Source of the DNA: Oscillospiraceae bacterium
GTDB taxonomy: Bacteria; Bacillota_A; Clostridia; Oscillospirales; Ruminococcaceae
Reading direction: 5' to 3'
NCBI GenBank assembly: GCA_004558145.1
Contig: SFDQ01000006.1
Span: 54,145 to 118,144, forward strand
Length of the DNA: 64,000 nucleotides
Below, piece after piece: positions 25,042-32,942 of the stretch. Position numbers and translations under genes: made by a program. The notes beneath the pieces are model-generated. The model had not been told where the DNA came from and did no database searches. It saw nothing but the letters and a program-made list of their open reading frames with translations. Positions within the stretch are counted from its first letter, which is position 1, and every line of letters begins with the position of its first letter.

Positions 25042-25890
25042 ATGGCCGGCGATCTGCATACCCACACCACCTGGTCCGACGGGGCGCTGCCCGCTCCCGT
25101 GCTGCCCAAGCTGGCGGCCCGGGCGGGCCTTGCGTGGCTGGCCATCTCCGACCACGACACCCTGCGCCCGGTGGAATACGCCTATGAAAACCCCACGGTG
25201 GAAGGGGTGAGCCTCATCCCCGCCACCGAGCTCACCGCCTACGACTATGAGCGCAAACGGCAGGTGCACATTTTGTGCTACTGGCCGGATAAGGACAGCC
25301 CCGAACTGGCGGCTCACTGCCGCCTGATGGCCGACCGGCGCAACGCCGTCTGCACCCAAAGCGCCAAAGAGCTGGAGAAAATTTACCCCCAGTTCAAACT
25401 GGAAGACGCCCGCCGCATGGCGGACGCGGGCGGCGGCGTCATCTTCAAAAGCACCCTGATGCGGGTGCTCTATGAGTACGGTCTGGTGGACGGCATCTAC
25501 CAGCAGGACTACAAGACCCTCTTCGGGGCCAAGGGCGGCAAGGTGCTCCACAACCCGGAGTATGAGCCGGTGGAGAACGTCCTGGCGGTCATCAAGGCCG
25601 CCCGGGGCGTGGCGGTGTTCGCCCACCCCAGCGTCTACAACAGCATGGAGCTGGTGGCCGAACTGGCCGCCGCGGGACGCATCGACGGGGTGGAGATAGA
25701 GCACCCCCGCAACACTCCCGAGGATAAAGAGGAGCTGCGCCGCCTGGCCGCAAAGTACGGCCTCGTCACCACCGGCGGCACCGACTTCCACGGCATCCAC
25801 GCCGGCAAGCCCCGGCGGCTGGGCCTCTGCCGCTGCACCGACGAGGAAGTGCTGCGGCTGAACGAACTGGCAAAAGCGAAGAAAGCATAA
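25042..25890 (+). CDS. PHP-domain metal-dependent phosphoesterase
   Basis: The 282-residue product has the four PHP motifs: DLHTHTTWSDG at about 4–14, ISDHDT, the central HPS segment, and GGTDFHG near the end. His and Asp residues of the trinuclear metal site are all present. This YciV/RnaM-like subgroup includes 3',5'-nucleotide phosphatases and 5'-3' exonucleases, so the substrate is probably a nucleotide or short RNA. The ATG at 25042 is preferred over an in-frame GTG at 25033, because AAAAGGAAGG is 9 bases from the ATG. Confidence 0.87.
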   Translation: MAGDLHTHTTWSDGALPAPVLPKLAARAGLAWLAISDHDTLRPVEYAYENPTVEGVSLIPATELTAYDYERKRQVHILCYWPDKDSPELAAHCRLMADRRNAVCTQSAKELEKIYPQFKLEDARRMADAGGGVIFKSTLMRVLYEYGLVDGIYQQDYKTLFGAKGGKVLHNPEYEPVENVLAVIKAARGVAVFAHPSVYNSMELVAELAAAGRIDGVEIEHPRNTPEDKEELRRLAAKYGLVTTGGTDFHGIHAGKPRRLGLCRCTDEEVLRLNELAKAKKA

Positions 25891-25909
25891 AAGAGAGAAG
25901 GAAACCAAA

Positions 25910-26176
25910 ATGATCACCCACACCCGCAAAAACAGCGGCACCTGCTCCCGCAGCACCACTGTCACCCTGAACGACGACGGCACCATCCACAGCATCGAAG
26001 TGGTGGGCGGCTGCAACGGCAACCTGAAGGGCGTCAGCAGCCTGCTGGTGGGCATGGACGCCGCCGACGCCATCCGCCGCATGCGGGGCACCACCTGCGG
26101 CCCTCGCTCCACCTCCTGCCCGGACCAGATCTCCCTGGCCCTGGAAGAGGCGCTGGAAAAGCTGAAGCGCAGCTGA
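25910..26176 (+). CDS. TSCPD-domain protein (TIGR03905-like)
   Basis: The 88-residue protein carries the conserved block TTCGPRSTSCPDQIS (residues about 61–75) that names the TSCPD domain, otherwise found at the C-terminus of some ribonucleotide reductases. The stand-alone form is widespread in clostridia with no assigned role. Three conserved Cys (in GTCSRS, GGCNGN and TTCGPRSTSC) suggest metal binding. It is the last gene of the hydratase–PHP operon. Confidence 0.87.
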   Translation: MITHTRKNSGTCSRSTTVTLNDDGTIHSIEVVGGCNGNLKGVSSLLVGMDAADAIRRMRGTTCGPRSTSCPDQISLALEEALEKLKRS

Positions 26177-26191
26177 ATCAGAGCAAAAAGA

Positions 26192-26232
26192 AAAGCCGCC
26201 CGCGCACGTTGTTCCGTGCACGGGCGGCTTTT
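26192..26232 (+). terminator. Bidirectional terminator
   Basis: AAGCCGCCCGCGCACG / CGTGCACGGGCGGCTT stem with T-rich flanks on both strands, placed between two convergent operons. Confidence 0.85.
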
Positions 26233-26243
26233 GTGTTTGGCGT

Positions 26244-27605
26244 TTATTTGAATTCGATGGTCTCCAGCCGCTGGATTTTGTTCTTGTAGGTGCGGCGGAA
26301 GAAAAGGGTGGCCAGCACCAGCGCGCACACCTCCGCGATGAAGAAGCTGTACCACACCGCGTCCAGGTTGCCGGTGAGGCTGAGCAGCCAGGCCACCGGC
26401 AGCAGCAGCACCAGCTGGCGGAAAGCGCTCATCAAAAGGCTCAGAAGCCCCTCGCCCACGGCCTGGAACAGGCTGCTGAACACGATGTCCACGCCGGCAA
26501 ACAGGAAGCTCAGGCTGATGATGCGCAGCGCCGGCTGGCCGATGCGGCCCAGGTCGCCGCCGTCGCTGAACATGGCCAGCAGCTGGCCGGGGAACAGCTG
26601 GAAGATGACGGTGCCCAGCGCCATCACACAGAACATGGCCACCATGCAGACTTTGATGGCGGAGAGGATGCGCTCCTTGCGGCGCGCGCCGTAGTTGTAG
26701 CCCACGATGGGCACCAGCGCGTTGGTCAGGCCGAAGCCGGGCATGAACACAAAGCTCTGCAGCTTGAAGTAAACGCCCAGCACCGACACGGCGGTCTCGG
26801 AAAAGTTGATGAGGATCTTATTCATGCCGAAGTTCATCACGCTGCTGATGCTCTGCATGATGATGCTGGGCAGGCCCACGTCGTAGATGCCCGCCACGGT
26901 GGGGCCGTCGAACTTCAGCTTTTTCCAGTGCAGCCGCACCTCGTTGTTGAACTTGAGGTTGAGGATGAAGCACACGCAGCAGCCGAACCACTGGCCGATG
27001 ACGGTGGCCACCGCCGCGCCTAAGACCCCCAGCTTCGGCGCGCCCAGCAGGCCGAAGATGAGGATGGGGTCCAGGATGATGTTGACGATGGCGCCGGACA
27101 TCTGGCTCAGCATCTGGAACACCGTGCGCCCGGTCACCTGGATGAGCCGCTCCAGGCAGATCTGGAAGAACATGCCCAGGCTGAACACCAGGCACGCCCG
27201 CAGATAGGCCGCGCCGTCAGCGGCGATGGCGGGGTTGGTGGTGAAGAAGCTGAAGAACAGCTCCGAGCAGAAGAGCCCGAACACCGCAAAGGCCAGCCAG
27301 CTGAAAAACATCAGCAGCATGCCGTTGTGGGCCACCTTGTCGGCGGCCTCCCGGTTGCCCTCGCCCAGCCGGCGGCTCAAAAGGGCGTTCACGCCCACGC
27401 TGGTGCCCACCGCCACGGCGATGGTCAGCATCTGCACCGGGTAGGCAAAGCTCACGGCGGCCAGCGCCGCGTCGGACAGCCGTGCCACAAAGATGCTGTC
27501 CACAATGTTGTAAAGGGCCTGCACCAGCATGCTGATCATGATGGGGAAGGCCATGCCCAGCAGAAGGGGCGCAACGGGCTTTGTGCCCATGATATTCTCT
27601 TTCAT
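26244..27605 (-). CDS. MATE-family multidrug/Na+ antiporter
   Basis: The 453-residue protein has about 12 membrane helices and the internal two-fold layout of MATE (NorM/DinF-type) exporters, with AFPIMISMLVQALYN in helix 1 and AVPIVGYNYGA-like sequence (ALVPIVGYNYGARRKER) at the start of the second half. Such pumps export cationic drugs or metabolites in exchange for Na+ or H+. It is the third gene of a minus-strand group after dnaD- and dnaI-like genes, with a 27-base gap. The substrate is not predictable. Confidence 0.92.
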   Translation of the reverse strand: MKENIMGTKPVAPLLLGMAFPIMISMLVQALYNIVDSIFVARLSDAALAAVSFAYPVQMLTIAVAVGTSVGVNALLSRRLGEGNREAADKVAHNGMLLMFFSWLAFAVFGLFCSELFFSFFTTNPAIAADGAAYLRACLVFSLGMFFQICLERLIQVTGRTVFQMLSQMSGAIVNIILDPILIFGLLGAPKLGVLGAAVATVIGQWFGCCVCFILNLKFNNEVRLHWKKLKFDGPTVAGIYDVGLPSIIMQSISSVMNFGMNKILINFSETAVSVLGVYFKLQSFVFMPGFGLTNALVPIVGYNYGARRKERILSAIKVCMVAMFCVMALGTVIFQLFPGQLLAMFSDGGDLGRIGQPALRIISLSFLFAGVDIVFSSLFQAVGEGLLSLLMSAFRQLVLLLPVAWLLSLTGNLDAVWYSFFIAEVCALVLATLFFRRTYKNKIQRLETIEFK

Positions 27606-27632
27606 TCCTCGCGATACGTCCTTTGCTTTTGT

Positions 27633-28607
27633 TTATTCCATGCTTTTCAGCTTGCGGATGTCCTGCCCCAGAAACAGCACCGGTTCGCAGCTGCCGCCCA
27701 GGCGGCTGGCGATCTTTTCGGTGTAGCGGGCCTCAAAGGCCTTGCCGTCCACGATGTTGGTGGTGTAAACGGTGGGCCGCTTTTCCAAAAGGCGGGTGTT
27801 CAAAAGGTTGTAAAAGCAGCTGAGCACATAGGGGCTCACATACTCGGTGCCCAGATCGTCCAGCACCAGCAGGTCCGCCTCCAGCACTGCCTCCATCAGC
27901 GGGCAGTCGTCCGCAAAGCGGTCCCGCTCCAGCTGGCCGAACAGGCTCTGGGCGCTGATGTACACCACGTCAAAGCCCTTTTCCAGCACCGTCTGGGCAA
28001 TGGCCAGCGCCGCGTGGGTCTTGCCCAGGCCCGCGTTGCCGCAAAGCAGCAGGCTGGTGCTCTTCATGTCAAAGCTTTCGGCGTAGTCCCGCAGGGCGGC
28101 CAGCGTCTCGGCCATCTCGGTGCGGATGCTCACGCCGGTGGCCTCGTCCGGCTCGTCCGGGTAGTAGCGCAGCTCCATCGAGTCGAACCCGCACAGGGAC
28201 AGGGGCGACTCTTTGGCGATCTCCTCCCGCCGCAGCTGCCGGGCCCGGCGGGAAACGCAGGCGCACATCCGCCCGTTCACCACGCCGGTGTCCTTGCAGA
28301 CCGGGCACTCGAAGGCCGGCTCCAGGCTGGCGGGGCCGTAGCCGTGGTCCGCCAGCAGCGTTTCCAGCTGCTTTTGGGCGGCGGCGCGCTCGGCGCGGGC
28401 GGCGTTCTGCTCCTCTTCCTTCGCGCCCGCCGCGGCCAGCTGCACCAGCCGGATGCCCAGCGAGCGCACCTTGTCCTCCAGCGGCTCCAGTTCGGGAATG
28501 GCCGTCGCCGCGGCCTGCCGCCGCCGTGCCGCCAGGGTCATGGCCCGCTGACGGGCGCTGGCGGTCTGGCGCTGCGCTTCTCTCAACAGTTCCGTTTTCG
28601 TGCGCAT
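27633..28607 (-). CDS. DnaI/DnaC-type helicase loader ATPase
   Basis: The 324-residue protein has an N-terminal Zn-binding segment (CPVCKDTG … MCACV) and an AAA+ domain with Walker A GNAGLGKTH and Walker B LLVLDDLG. This is the DnaI arrangement, which loads the replicative helicase at oriC or at restart sites. It begins 4 bases after the DnaD-like gene, so the pair is a primosome operon, as with dnaB/dnaD–dnaI in Firmicutes. Confidence 0.9.
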   Translation of the reverse strand: MRTKTELLREAQRQTASARQRAMTLAARRRQAAATAIPELEPLEDKVRSLGIRLVQLAAAGAKEEEQNAARAERAAAQKQLETLLADHGYGPASLEPAFECPVCKDTGVVNGRMCACVSRRARQLRREEIAKESPLSLCGFDSMELRYYPDEPDEATGVSIRTEMAETLAALRDYAESFDMKSTSLLLCGNAGLGKTHAALAIAQTVLEKGFDVVYISAQSLFGQLERDRFADDCPLMEAVLEADLLVLDDLGTEYVSPYVLSCFYNLLNTRLLEKRPTVYTTNIVDGKAFEARYTEKIASRLGGSCEPVLFLGQDIRKLKSME

Positions 28608-28611
28608 AGGT

Positions 28612-29520
28612 TCAGTCCTCCCGTTTCAGCCGCAGCGGGCGGTTTTGCGCCCGGCGCAGGATGTCGTTGCCGCTGGGGGCCGCCCGGTCCACCCGGATGT
28701 TGCTGCCCTCCAGCCCGCCGGCGCCCCGGGTGTCCGCCAGGGTGCGCCAGCCTTTTCCGTGCCAGCTCTTCAAGATGCCGTTGACGTACTTCGCGTCCTT
28801 GCCCACCCCGGCGTGCAGCACCGCCTCGGCCACCATCGCGTCGTCAAAGCGGTACTCCTCGTACCAGCGGCGCACGCAGTTCTTGTCCGCCATGGTCAGG
28901 TCCTCGGCGGGCACGCCCAGCAGCTCGGCTACGGTGCGCTCATGCCGCGCCCGGTCCTCCAGCAGCTGCAAATGGCGCTCGGCGTCCTCGCCGTTTGCCA
29001 CGCCCTCCTGGGCCCAGCGGTCCAGCTCCCGCTCCAGCTGCGCCACCGAGCGGCGGCCCCGCCCGGCGTTGTAAGCCGCGCACAGCAGGATGACCTCGGC
29101 GGGGATGCTCTCGTTCACATACAGCGACACCACACGCTGGATGTCCTTCTGGCCCAGCGCCTTGCCCAGGCAGGTCTGGGCCTCGCTGGCCAGCATGGAC
29201 ACGGTGGGGTCCCGCAGGGCGGCCATCCGCAGCTGGTCGGCGGTGAGGGGCGGGGCCTTTTCGACAGGAGGCGGCGCGGACGGGCCGCTCTGCTCCTTTT
29301 CCAGCAGGCCCACGCCGTGCCAGAATTCCAGCGCGCTGCTGGCCGAAGCCACCGTCTTGAGTTTCAGATCGTGGGCGATGGTCTTGGGGTCGGTGCAGCG
29401 GGTGGCAATGATGTACAAGGCCACCCGCACCGGGTCGCCGCCGGCCCGGTCCAGATGGCGGAACACCAGCTGCGGCACGGCGATGGAGTCGCCGGCGTTG
29501 TCGTTCAAGCGGTAGGTCAT
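28612..29520 (-). CDS. DnaD-domain replication initiation protein
   Basis: The 302-residue protein has an N-terminal winged-helix-like region (about 1–90) and a C-terminal DnaD/DnaB-II domain near residues 215–275, with the typical MVAEAVLHAG and YVNGILKSWHGKGW (the YxxxI…W motif for ssDNA binding). It remodels origin DNA and recruits DnaI and the helicase. A minus-strand extended TGC-TATATT –10 box lies about 50 bases upstream. Confidence 0.88.
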   Translation of the reverse strand: MTYRLNDNAGDSIAVPQLVFRHLDRAGGDPVRVALYIIATRCTDPKTIAHDLKLKTVASASSALEFWHGVGLLEKEQSGPSAPPPVEKAPPLTADQLRMAALRDPTVSMLASEAQTCLGKALGQKDIQRVVSLYVNESIPAEVILLCAAYNAGRGRRSVAQLERELDRWAQEGVANGEDAERHLQLLEDRARHERTVAELLGVPAEDLTMADKNCVRRWYEEYRFDDAMVAEAVLHAGVGKDAKYVNGILKSWHGKGWRTLADTRGAGGLEGSNIRVDRAAPSGNDILRRAQNRPLRLKRED

Positions 29521-29613
29521 GCGGGAATTGCTCCTTTGCGTTCAGCGCATAAAACTTCATTATAAATATAGCACAAAACCCGGGGATGTGCCAGAGCTTT
29601 TTGACCGGCCAAT

Positions 29614-29642
29614 TTGACAAACGGCCCCCCGGATGATAGCAT
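29614..29642 (+). promoter_or_regulatory. degV promoter
   Basis: TTGACA and an extended TGA-TAGCAT are 17 bases apart, 71 bases before the ATG at 29714. Confidence 0.7.
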
Positions 29643-29713
29643 TAAATAATAATGGTACGGACCCGCCGGCGTCAGGCCGGCCACACAGATTTGTCAGGAC
29701 AAGGTGCAGGAGC

Positions 29714-30565
29714 ATGAAGATCGCGATCGTGACGGACAGCAACAGCGGCATCTTTGAACGCCAGGCCCGCAAGATGGGGGTGCATGTGGTTCCGATGCCC
29801 TTTTCGGTGAACGGCGAGTGGCTGTACGAAGGCGTACAACTCACCGCGCCGGATTTTTACAAGGCCCAGGCGGCAGGCGCGGACATCACCACCAGCATGC
29901 CCAGCCCGGCGGATGTGACGGAGCTGTGGGAAAAGCTGCTGGCGGACCACGACGAGCTGGTCTACATCCCCATGACCAGCGGCCTGAGCGGCTCCTGCGC
30001 GGCGGCCGCGGCCCTGGCCGAGGACTACGACGGCCGGGTGCAGGTGGTGGACAACAAGCGCATCTCCCTCACCCAGCTGCAGTCGGTGCTGGACGCAAAG
30101 CGCCTGGTCAAGCGCGGCCTCACCGCCGCCCAGGTGAAGGCCCAGCTGGAACAGCACGCCCTGGACGCCAGCATCTACATCACCTGCAGCGACCTCAAAT
30201 ACCTGAAAAAGGGCGGGCGTATCACCCCGGCGGCCGCCGCCATCGGCACGGTGCTGAACATCAAGCCGGTGCTGCAAATTCAAGGGGAGAAGATCGACGC
30301 TTACGCCAAGGTGCGGGGCATGCATCAGGCGGTGGAAAAGATGCTGGACGCCATCTGCGACGACATCACCGGCCGCTTCAACGGCATGAACCTGCACATC
30401 GGCACGGCTTACAGCGGCGACCCCGAACTGGGCAAGAAGTGGCAGAAGTACGTCCAGAGCCGCCTGCCCCGCTGCCGGGTGCACTCGGCGCCCCTCTCTC
30501 TGAGCATCGCCTGCCACACCGGCCCCGGCGCGGTGGGCATCGGCTGCTTCTACTACGAAAAATAA
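29714..30565 (+). CDS. DegV/FakB-family fatty-acid-binding protein
   Basis: The 283-residue DegV-fold protein starts MKIAIVTDSNSG and has the TTSMPSPADV and GLSGS segments that cradle the acyl carboxylate in FakB proteins, plus LKYLKKGGRI in the second domain. FakB presents fatty acids to the kinase FakA for entry into phospholipid synthesis. No fakA is adjacent, so function is by family. The ATG follows CAGGAG. It is a single-gene unit with its own promoter and terminator. Confidence 0.92.
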   Translation: MKIAIVTDSNSGIFERQARKMGVHVVPMPFSVNGEWLYEGVQLTAPDFYKAQAAGADITTSMPSPADVTELWEKLLADHDELVYIPMTSGLSGSCAAAAALAEDYDGRVQVVDNKRISLTQLQSVLDAKRLVKRGLTAAQVKAQLEQHALDASIYITCSDLKYLKKGGRITPAAAAIGTVLNIKPVLQIQGEKIDAYAKVRGMHQAVEKMLDAICDDITGRFNGMNLHIGTAYSGDPELGKKWQKYVQSRLPRCRVHSAPLSLSIACHTGPGAVGIGCFYYEK

Positions 30566-30570
30566 AACGA

Positions 30571-30597
30571 AGGCCCGCGGCTGCGGGCCTCTTTTTT
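30571..30597 (+). terminator. degV terminator
   Basis: AGGCCCGC / GCGGGCCT stem followed by CTTTTTTATT. The T-run overlaps the stop of the convergent flavin reductase gene. Confidence 0.85.
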
Positions 30598-31138
30598 ATT
30601 CCAGAATGTAGGCGCTCACGATCTCGCCGTAATAGGCGGTGTGAAAATCCCGATTGCGCCCGTGAAAATCCGGCTCCACGTCCTGGGGGTGGTATTTCTC
30701 CCGGATGGCGGGCGGAATGGCGGCGGCCTCCTGATGCTGGCGGTAGATCACCTTGCACTCCAGCGTCAGAGGCAGCTGGGCGATGGCGGGGGCGGCCACC
30801 TTTTGGCCCGGCACAGCGGTCAGCCCCGCCAGGGCGAACTTGTCGCAGCTGCGCCCGGTGCGGGTGCCGCACAGGCCCAGGATGCGCTTGTCAAAGTCGC
30901 CCACGGGAACGTTCACCGTGAACTCGCCGCTCTCTTCCAGCAGCTCGTGGGTGAAGCGGTGGGTGCGCACGAAGGCCACGAACACCGGGCGGCCCCACTC
31001 CACGCCGATGGTGCCCCAACCGATGGTCATGGTGTTGGTCCTGCCCTTCGCCCGGGTGGTCAGCAGCACGCCGGGGTCCAGCGCTTTGGCGATGGTGCCG
31101 GCGTATTCCAGCGGGTCGATGAACTTGGGTGTGAACAT
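30596..31138 (-). CDS. Flavin reductase-like FMN-binding protein
   Basis: The 180-residue protein has the split-barrel flavin-reductase fold: LLTTRAKGRTNTMTIGWGTIGVEW near the N-terminus for flavin binding, then FVRTHRFTHELL and FTVNVP. Family members bind FMN and reduce flavins or small acceptors with NAD(P)H. It is a single gene read towards degV, and its upstream region is shared with the SCIFF operon promoter, divergently. A role in SCIFF maturation is possible from position only. Confidence 0.85.
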   Translation of the reverse strand: MFTPKFIDPLEYAGTIAKALDPGVLLTTRAKGRTNTMTIGWGTIGVEWGRPVFVAFVRTHRFTHELLEESGEFTVNVPVGDFDKRILGLCGTRTGRSCDKFALAGLTAVPGQKVAAPAIAQLPLTLECKVIYRQHQEAAAIPPAIREKYHPQDVEPDFHGRNRDFHTAYYGEIVSAYILE

Positions 31139-31240
31139 GGCAGAAGGCCTCCTTTGCGCACTATTTTGCTACTTACAGAATAAAACCGCCGCAGGGCGCT
31201 GTCAACTGTCTTTTTGCCGCCGCCGGGGCGCCGCCCTTCC

Positions 31241-31269
31241 TTGACAATCCGCCGTCTTCATGCTATACT
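31241..31269 (+). promoter_or_regulatory. Strong promoter of the SCIFF operon
   Basis: A perfect TTGACA and an extended TGC-TATACT are 17 bases apart, 78 bases before the SCIFF start. Confidence 0.88.
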
Positions 31270-31346
31270 TTGCGCGTATCGATTGTGTGCTTTGGCCGCT
31301 GCCGCGGCCCGGCAGCAAAATATGCTGAACAACTGGAGATGTCGTT

Positions 31347-31493
31347 ATGGAAAGAATCAAGACCATCGAGACCCGGAACCTCTGCGAGAGCGCCAAGAAC
31401 GGCGGCTGCGGCGAGTGCCAGACCTCCTGCCAGTCCGCTTGCAAGACCTCCTGCGGTGTTGCGAACCAGAAGTGCGAGAACGCTGACAAGTAA
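31347..31493 (+). CDS. scfA: SCIFF ranthipeptide precursor
   Basis: This 48-residue peptide (ATG after CTGGAGA) has the nearly invariant core CGECQTSCQSACKTSC (21–36) of SCIFF, the six-cysteines-in-forty-five-residues family found in almost all clostridia. The adjacent radical-SAM maturase makes thioether bonds from its Cys residues. Cysteines are at 13, 21, 24, 28, 32, 36 and 43, one more than the usual six; Cys13, in the leader, is the extra. The biological function of SCIFF is not settled. It has a strong promoter and a stem-loop before the maturase gene, which should give more peptide than enzyme. Confidence 0.95.
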   Translation: MERIKTIETRNLCESAKNGGCGECQTSCQSACKTSCGVANQKCENADK

Positions 31494-31510
31494 ACTTCTA
31501 AACTTCCAGG

Positions 31511-31541
31511 AAAGCCGCCGAACGATAAGGCGGCTTTTTTG
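31511..31541 (+). terminator. Attenuating terminator between SCIFF and its maturase
   Basis: AAAGCCGCC / GGCGGCTTT stem with a nine-base loop and TTTTTT tail, 18 bases after the SCIFF stop and 22 before the maturase start. Confidence 0.8.
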
Positions 31542-31562
31542 TGCTTAAATTCGGAGGATACA

Positions 31563-32942
31563 ATGATCCATCAATACCAGCTCAACGGCTACAACATCGT
31601 GCTGGACACCTGCTCCGGCGCCATCCACGTGGTGGACGAGGTGGCCTATGACCTCATCGCCGGCTATAAAAACGAGCCGGAAGAGGAGCTCATCCGCCGC
31701 GTGTGCGAAAAATACAAGGACCGGGAGGGCGTCACCGAGGCGGAAGTGCGCGCCTGCCTGGACGACGTGAAGGGCCTCGAGGCCGCGGGCAAGCTTTACA
31801 GCCCGGACACCTTTGCCGACCTTGCCGGCCAGTTCAAGGGCAAGCGGGAGAACGTCATCAAGGCCATGTGCCTGCATGTGGCCCACACCTGCAACCTCAA
31901 CTGCTCCTACTGCTTTGCCAGCCAGGGCAAGTACCACGGCGAGCGGGCGCTGATGAGCCTGGACGTGGGCAAGCGCGCGCTGGACTTCCTCATCGAGAAC
32001 TCCGGCTCCCGGCACAACCTGGAGGTGGACTTCTTCGGCGGCGAGCCGCTGATGAACTGGGACGTGGTCAAACAGTTGGTGGCCTACGCCCGCCAGAGGG
32101 AGAAGGAGTGCGGCAAGAACTTCCGCTTCACCCTCACCACCAACGGCATGCTCATTGACGACGACGTCATCGACTTCGCCAACCGGGAAATGAACAACGT
32201 GGTCCTCAGCCTGGACGGCCGCAAGGAGATCCACGACCGCCTGCGGGTGGACTACGCCGGCAACGGCAGCTATGACCGCATCGTGCCCAAGTTCCAGGAG
32301 TTCGTGCGCCGCCGGGGCGACAAAGAGTATTACATGCGGGGCACCTTCACCCACGCCAACCCCGACTTCACCAAGGACGTGTTCCACATGGCCGACCTGG
32401 GCTTCGACCGGCTGAGCATGGAGCCGGTGGTCTGCGCGCCGGACGACCCCGCCGCCCTCACCGACGAGGACATCCAGGTGGTGCTGAAAGAGTACGAGAA
32501 GCTGGCCATCGAGATGATCGAGCGCAAAAAGGCGGGCAAGCCCTTCGTGTTCTATCACTACATGCTGGACCTCACCGGCGGCCCCTGCATCTACAAGCGC
32601 CTCTCCGGCTGCGGCAGCGGCACTGAGTATGTGGCCGTCACCCCCTGGGGCGACCTCTACCCCTGCCACCAGTTCGTGGGCGAGGAGGCCTACAAGCTGG
32701 GCGACATCTGGCAGGGCGTGACCAACGAGGCCGTGCGGGAGGAGTTCCGCGGCTGCAACGCCTACTCCCGCCCCGAGTGCCGGGACTGCTGGGCCCGCCT
32801 CTACTGCTCCGGCGGCTGCGCCGCCAACGCCTACCACGCCACCGGCAGCATCGGCGGCGTGTACAAGCAGGGCTGCGAGCTGTTCAAAAAGCGCATCGAG
32901 TGCGCCATCATGCTCCAGATCGCCCTGGGCGAACTGGGATGA
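31563..32942 (+). CDS. scfB: SCIFF maturase, radical SAM/SPASM thioether synthase
   Basis: The 459-residue radical SAM enzyme has the SAM cluster motif C110-NLN-C114-SY-C117 and a C-terminal SPASM region (CGSGTEYVAVTPWGDLYPC, then CRDCWARLYCSGGC and a final Cys in QGCELF) for two auxiliary [4Fe-4S] clusters. The N-terminal RRE-like part (about 1–90) would bind the SCIFF leader. Its family makes Cys-to-residue thioether links in the SCIFF peptide encoded just upstream. The ATG follows CGGAGGA. Confidence 0.95.
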   Translation: MIHQYQLNGYNIVLDTCSGAIHVVDEVAYDLIAGYKNEPEEELIRRVCEKYKDREGVTEAEVRACLDDVKGLEAAGKLYSPDTFADLAGQFKGKRENVIKAMCLHVAHTCNLNCSYCFASQGKYHGERALMSLDVGKRALDFLIENSGSRHNLEVDFFGGEPLMNWDVVKQLVAYARQREKECGKNFRFTLTTNGMLIDDDVIDFANREMNNVVLSLDGRKEIHDRLRVDYAGNGSYDRIVPKFQEFVRRRGDKEYYMRGTFTHANPDFTKDVFHMADLGFDRLSMEPVVCAPDDPAALTDEDIQVVLKEYEKLAIEMIERKKAGKPFVFYHYMLDLTGGPCIYKRLSGCGSGTEYVAVTPWGDLYPCHQFVGEEAYKLGDIWQGVTNEAVREEFRGCNAYSRPECRDCWARLYCSGGCAANAYHATGSIGGVYKQGCELFKKRIECAIMLQIALGELG

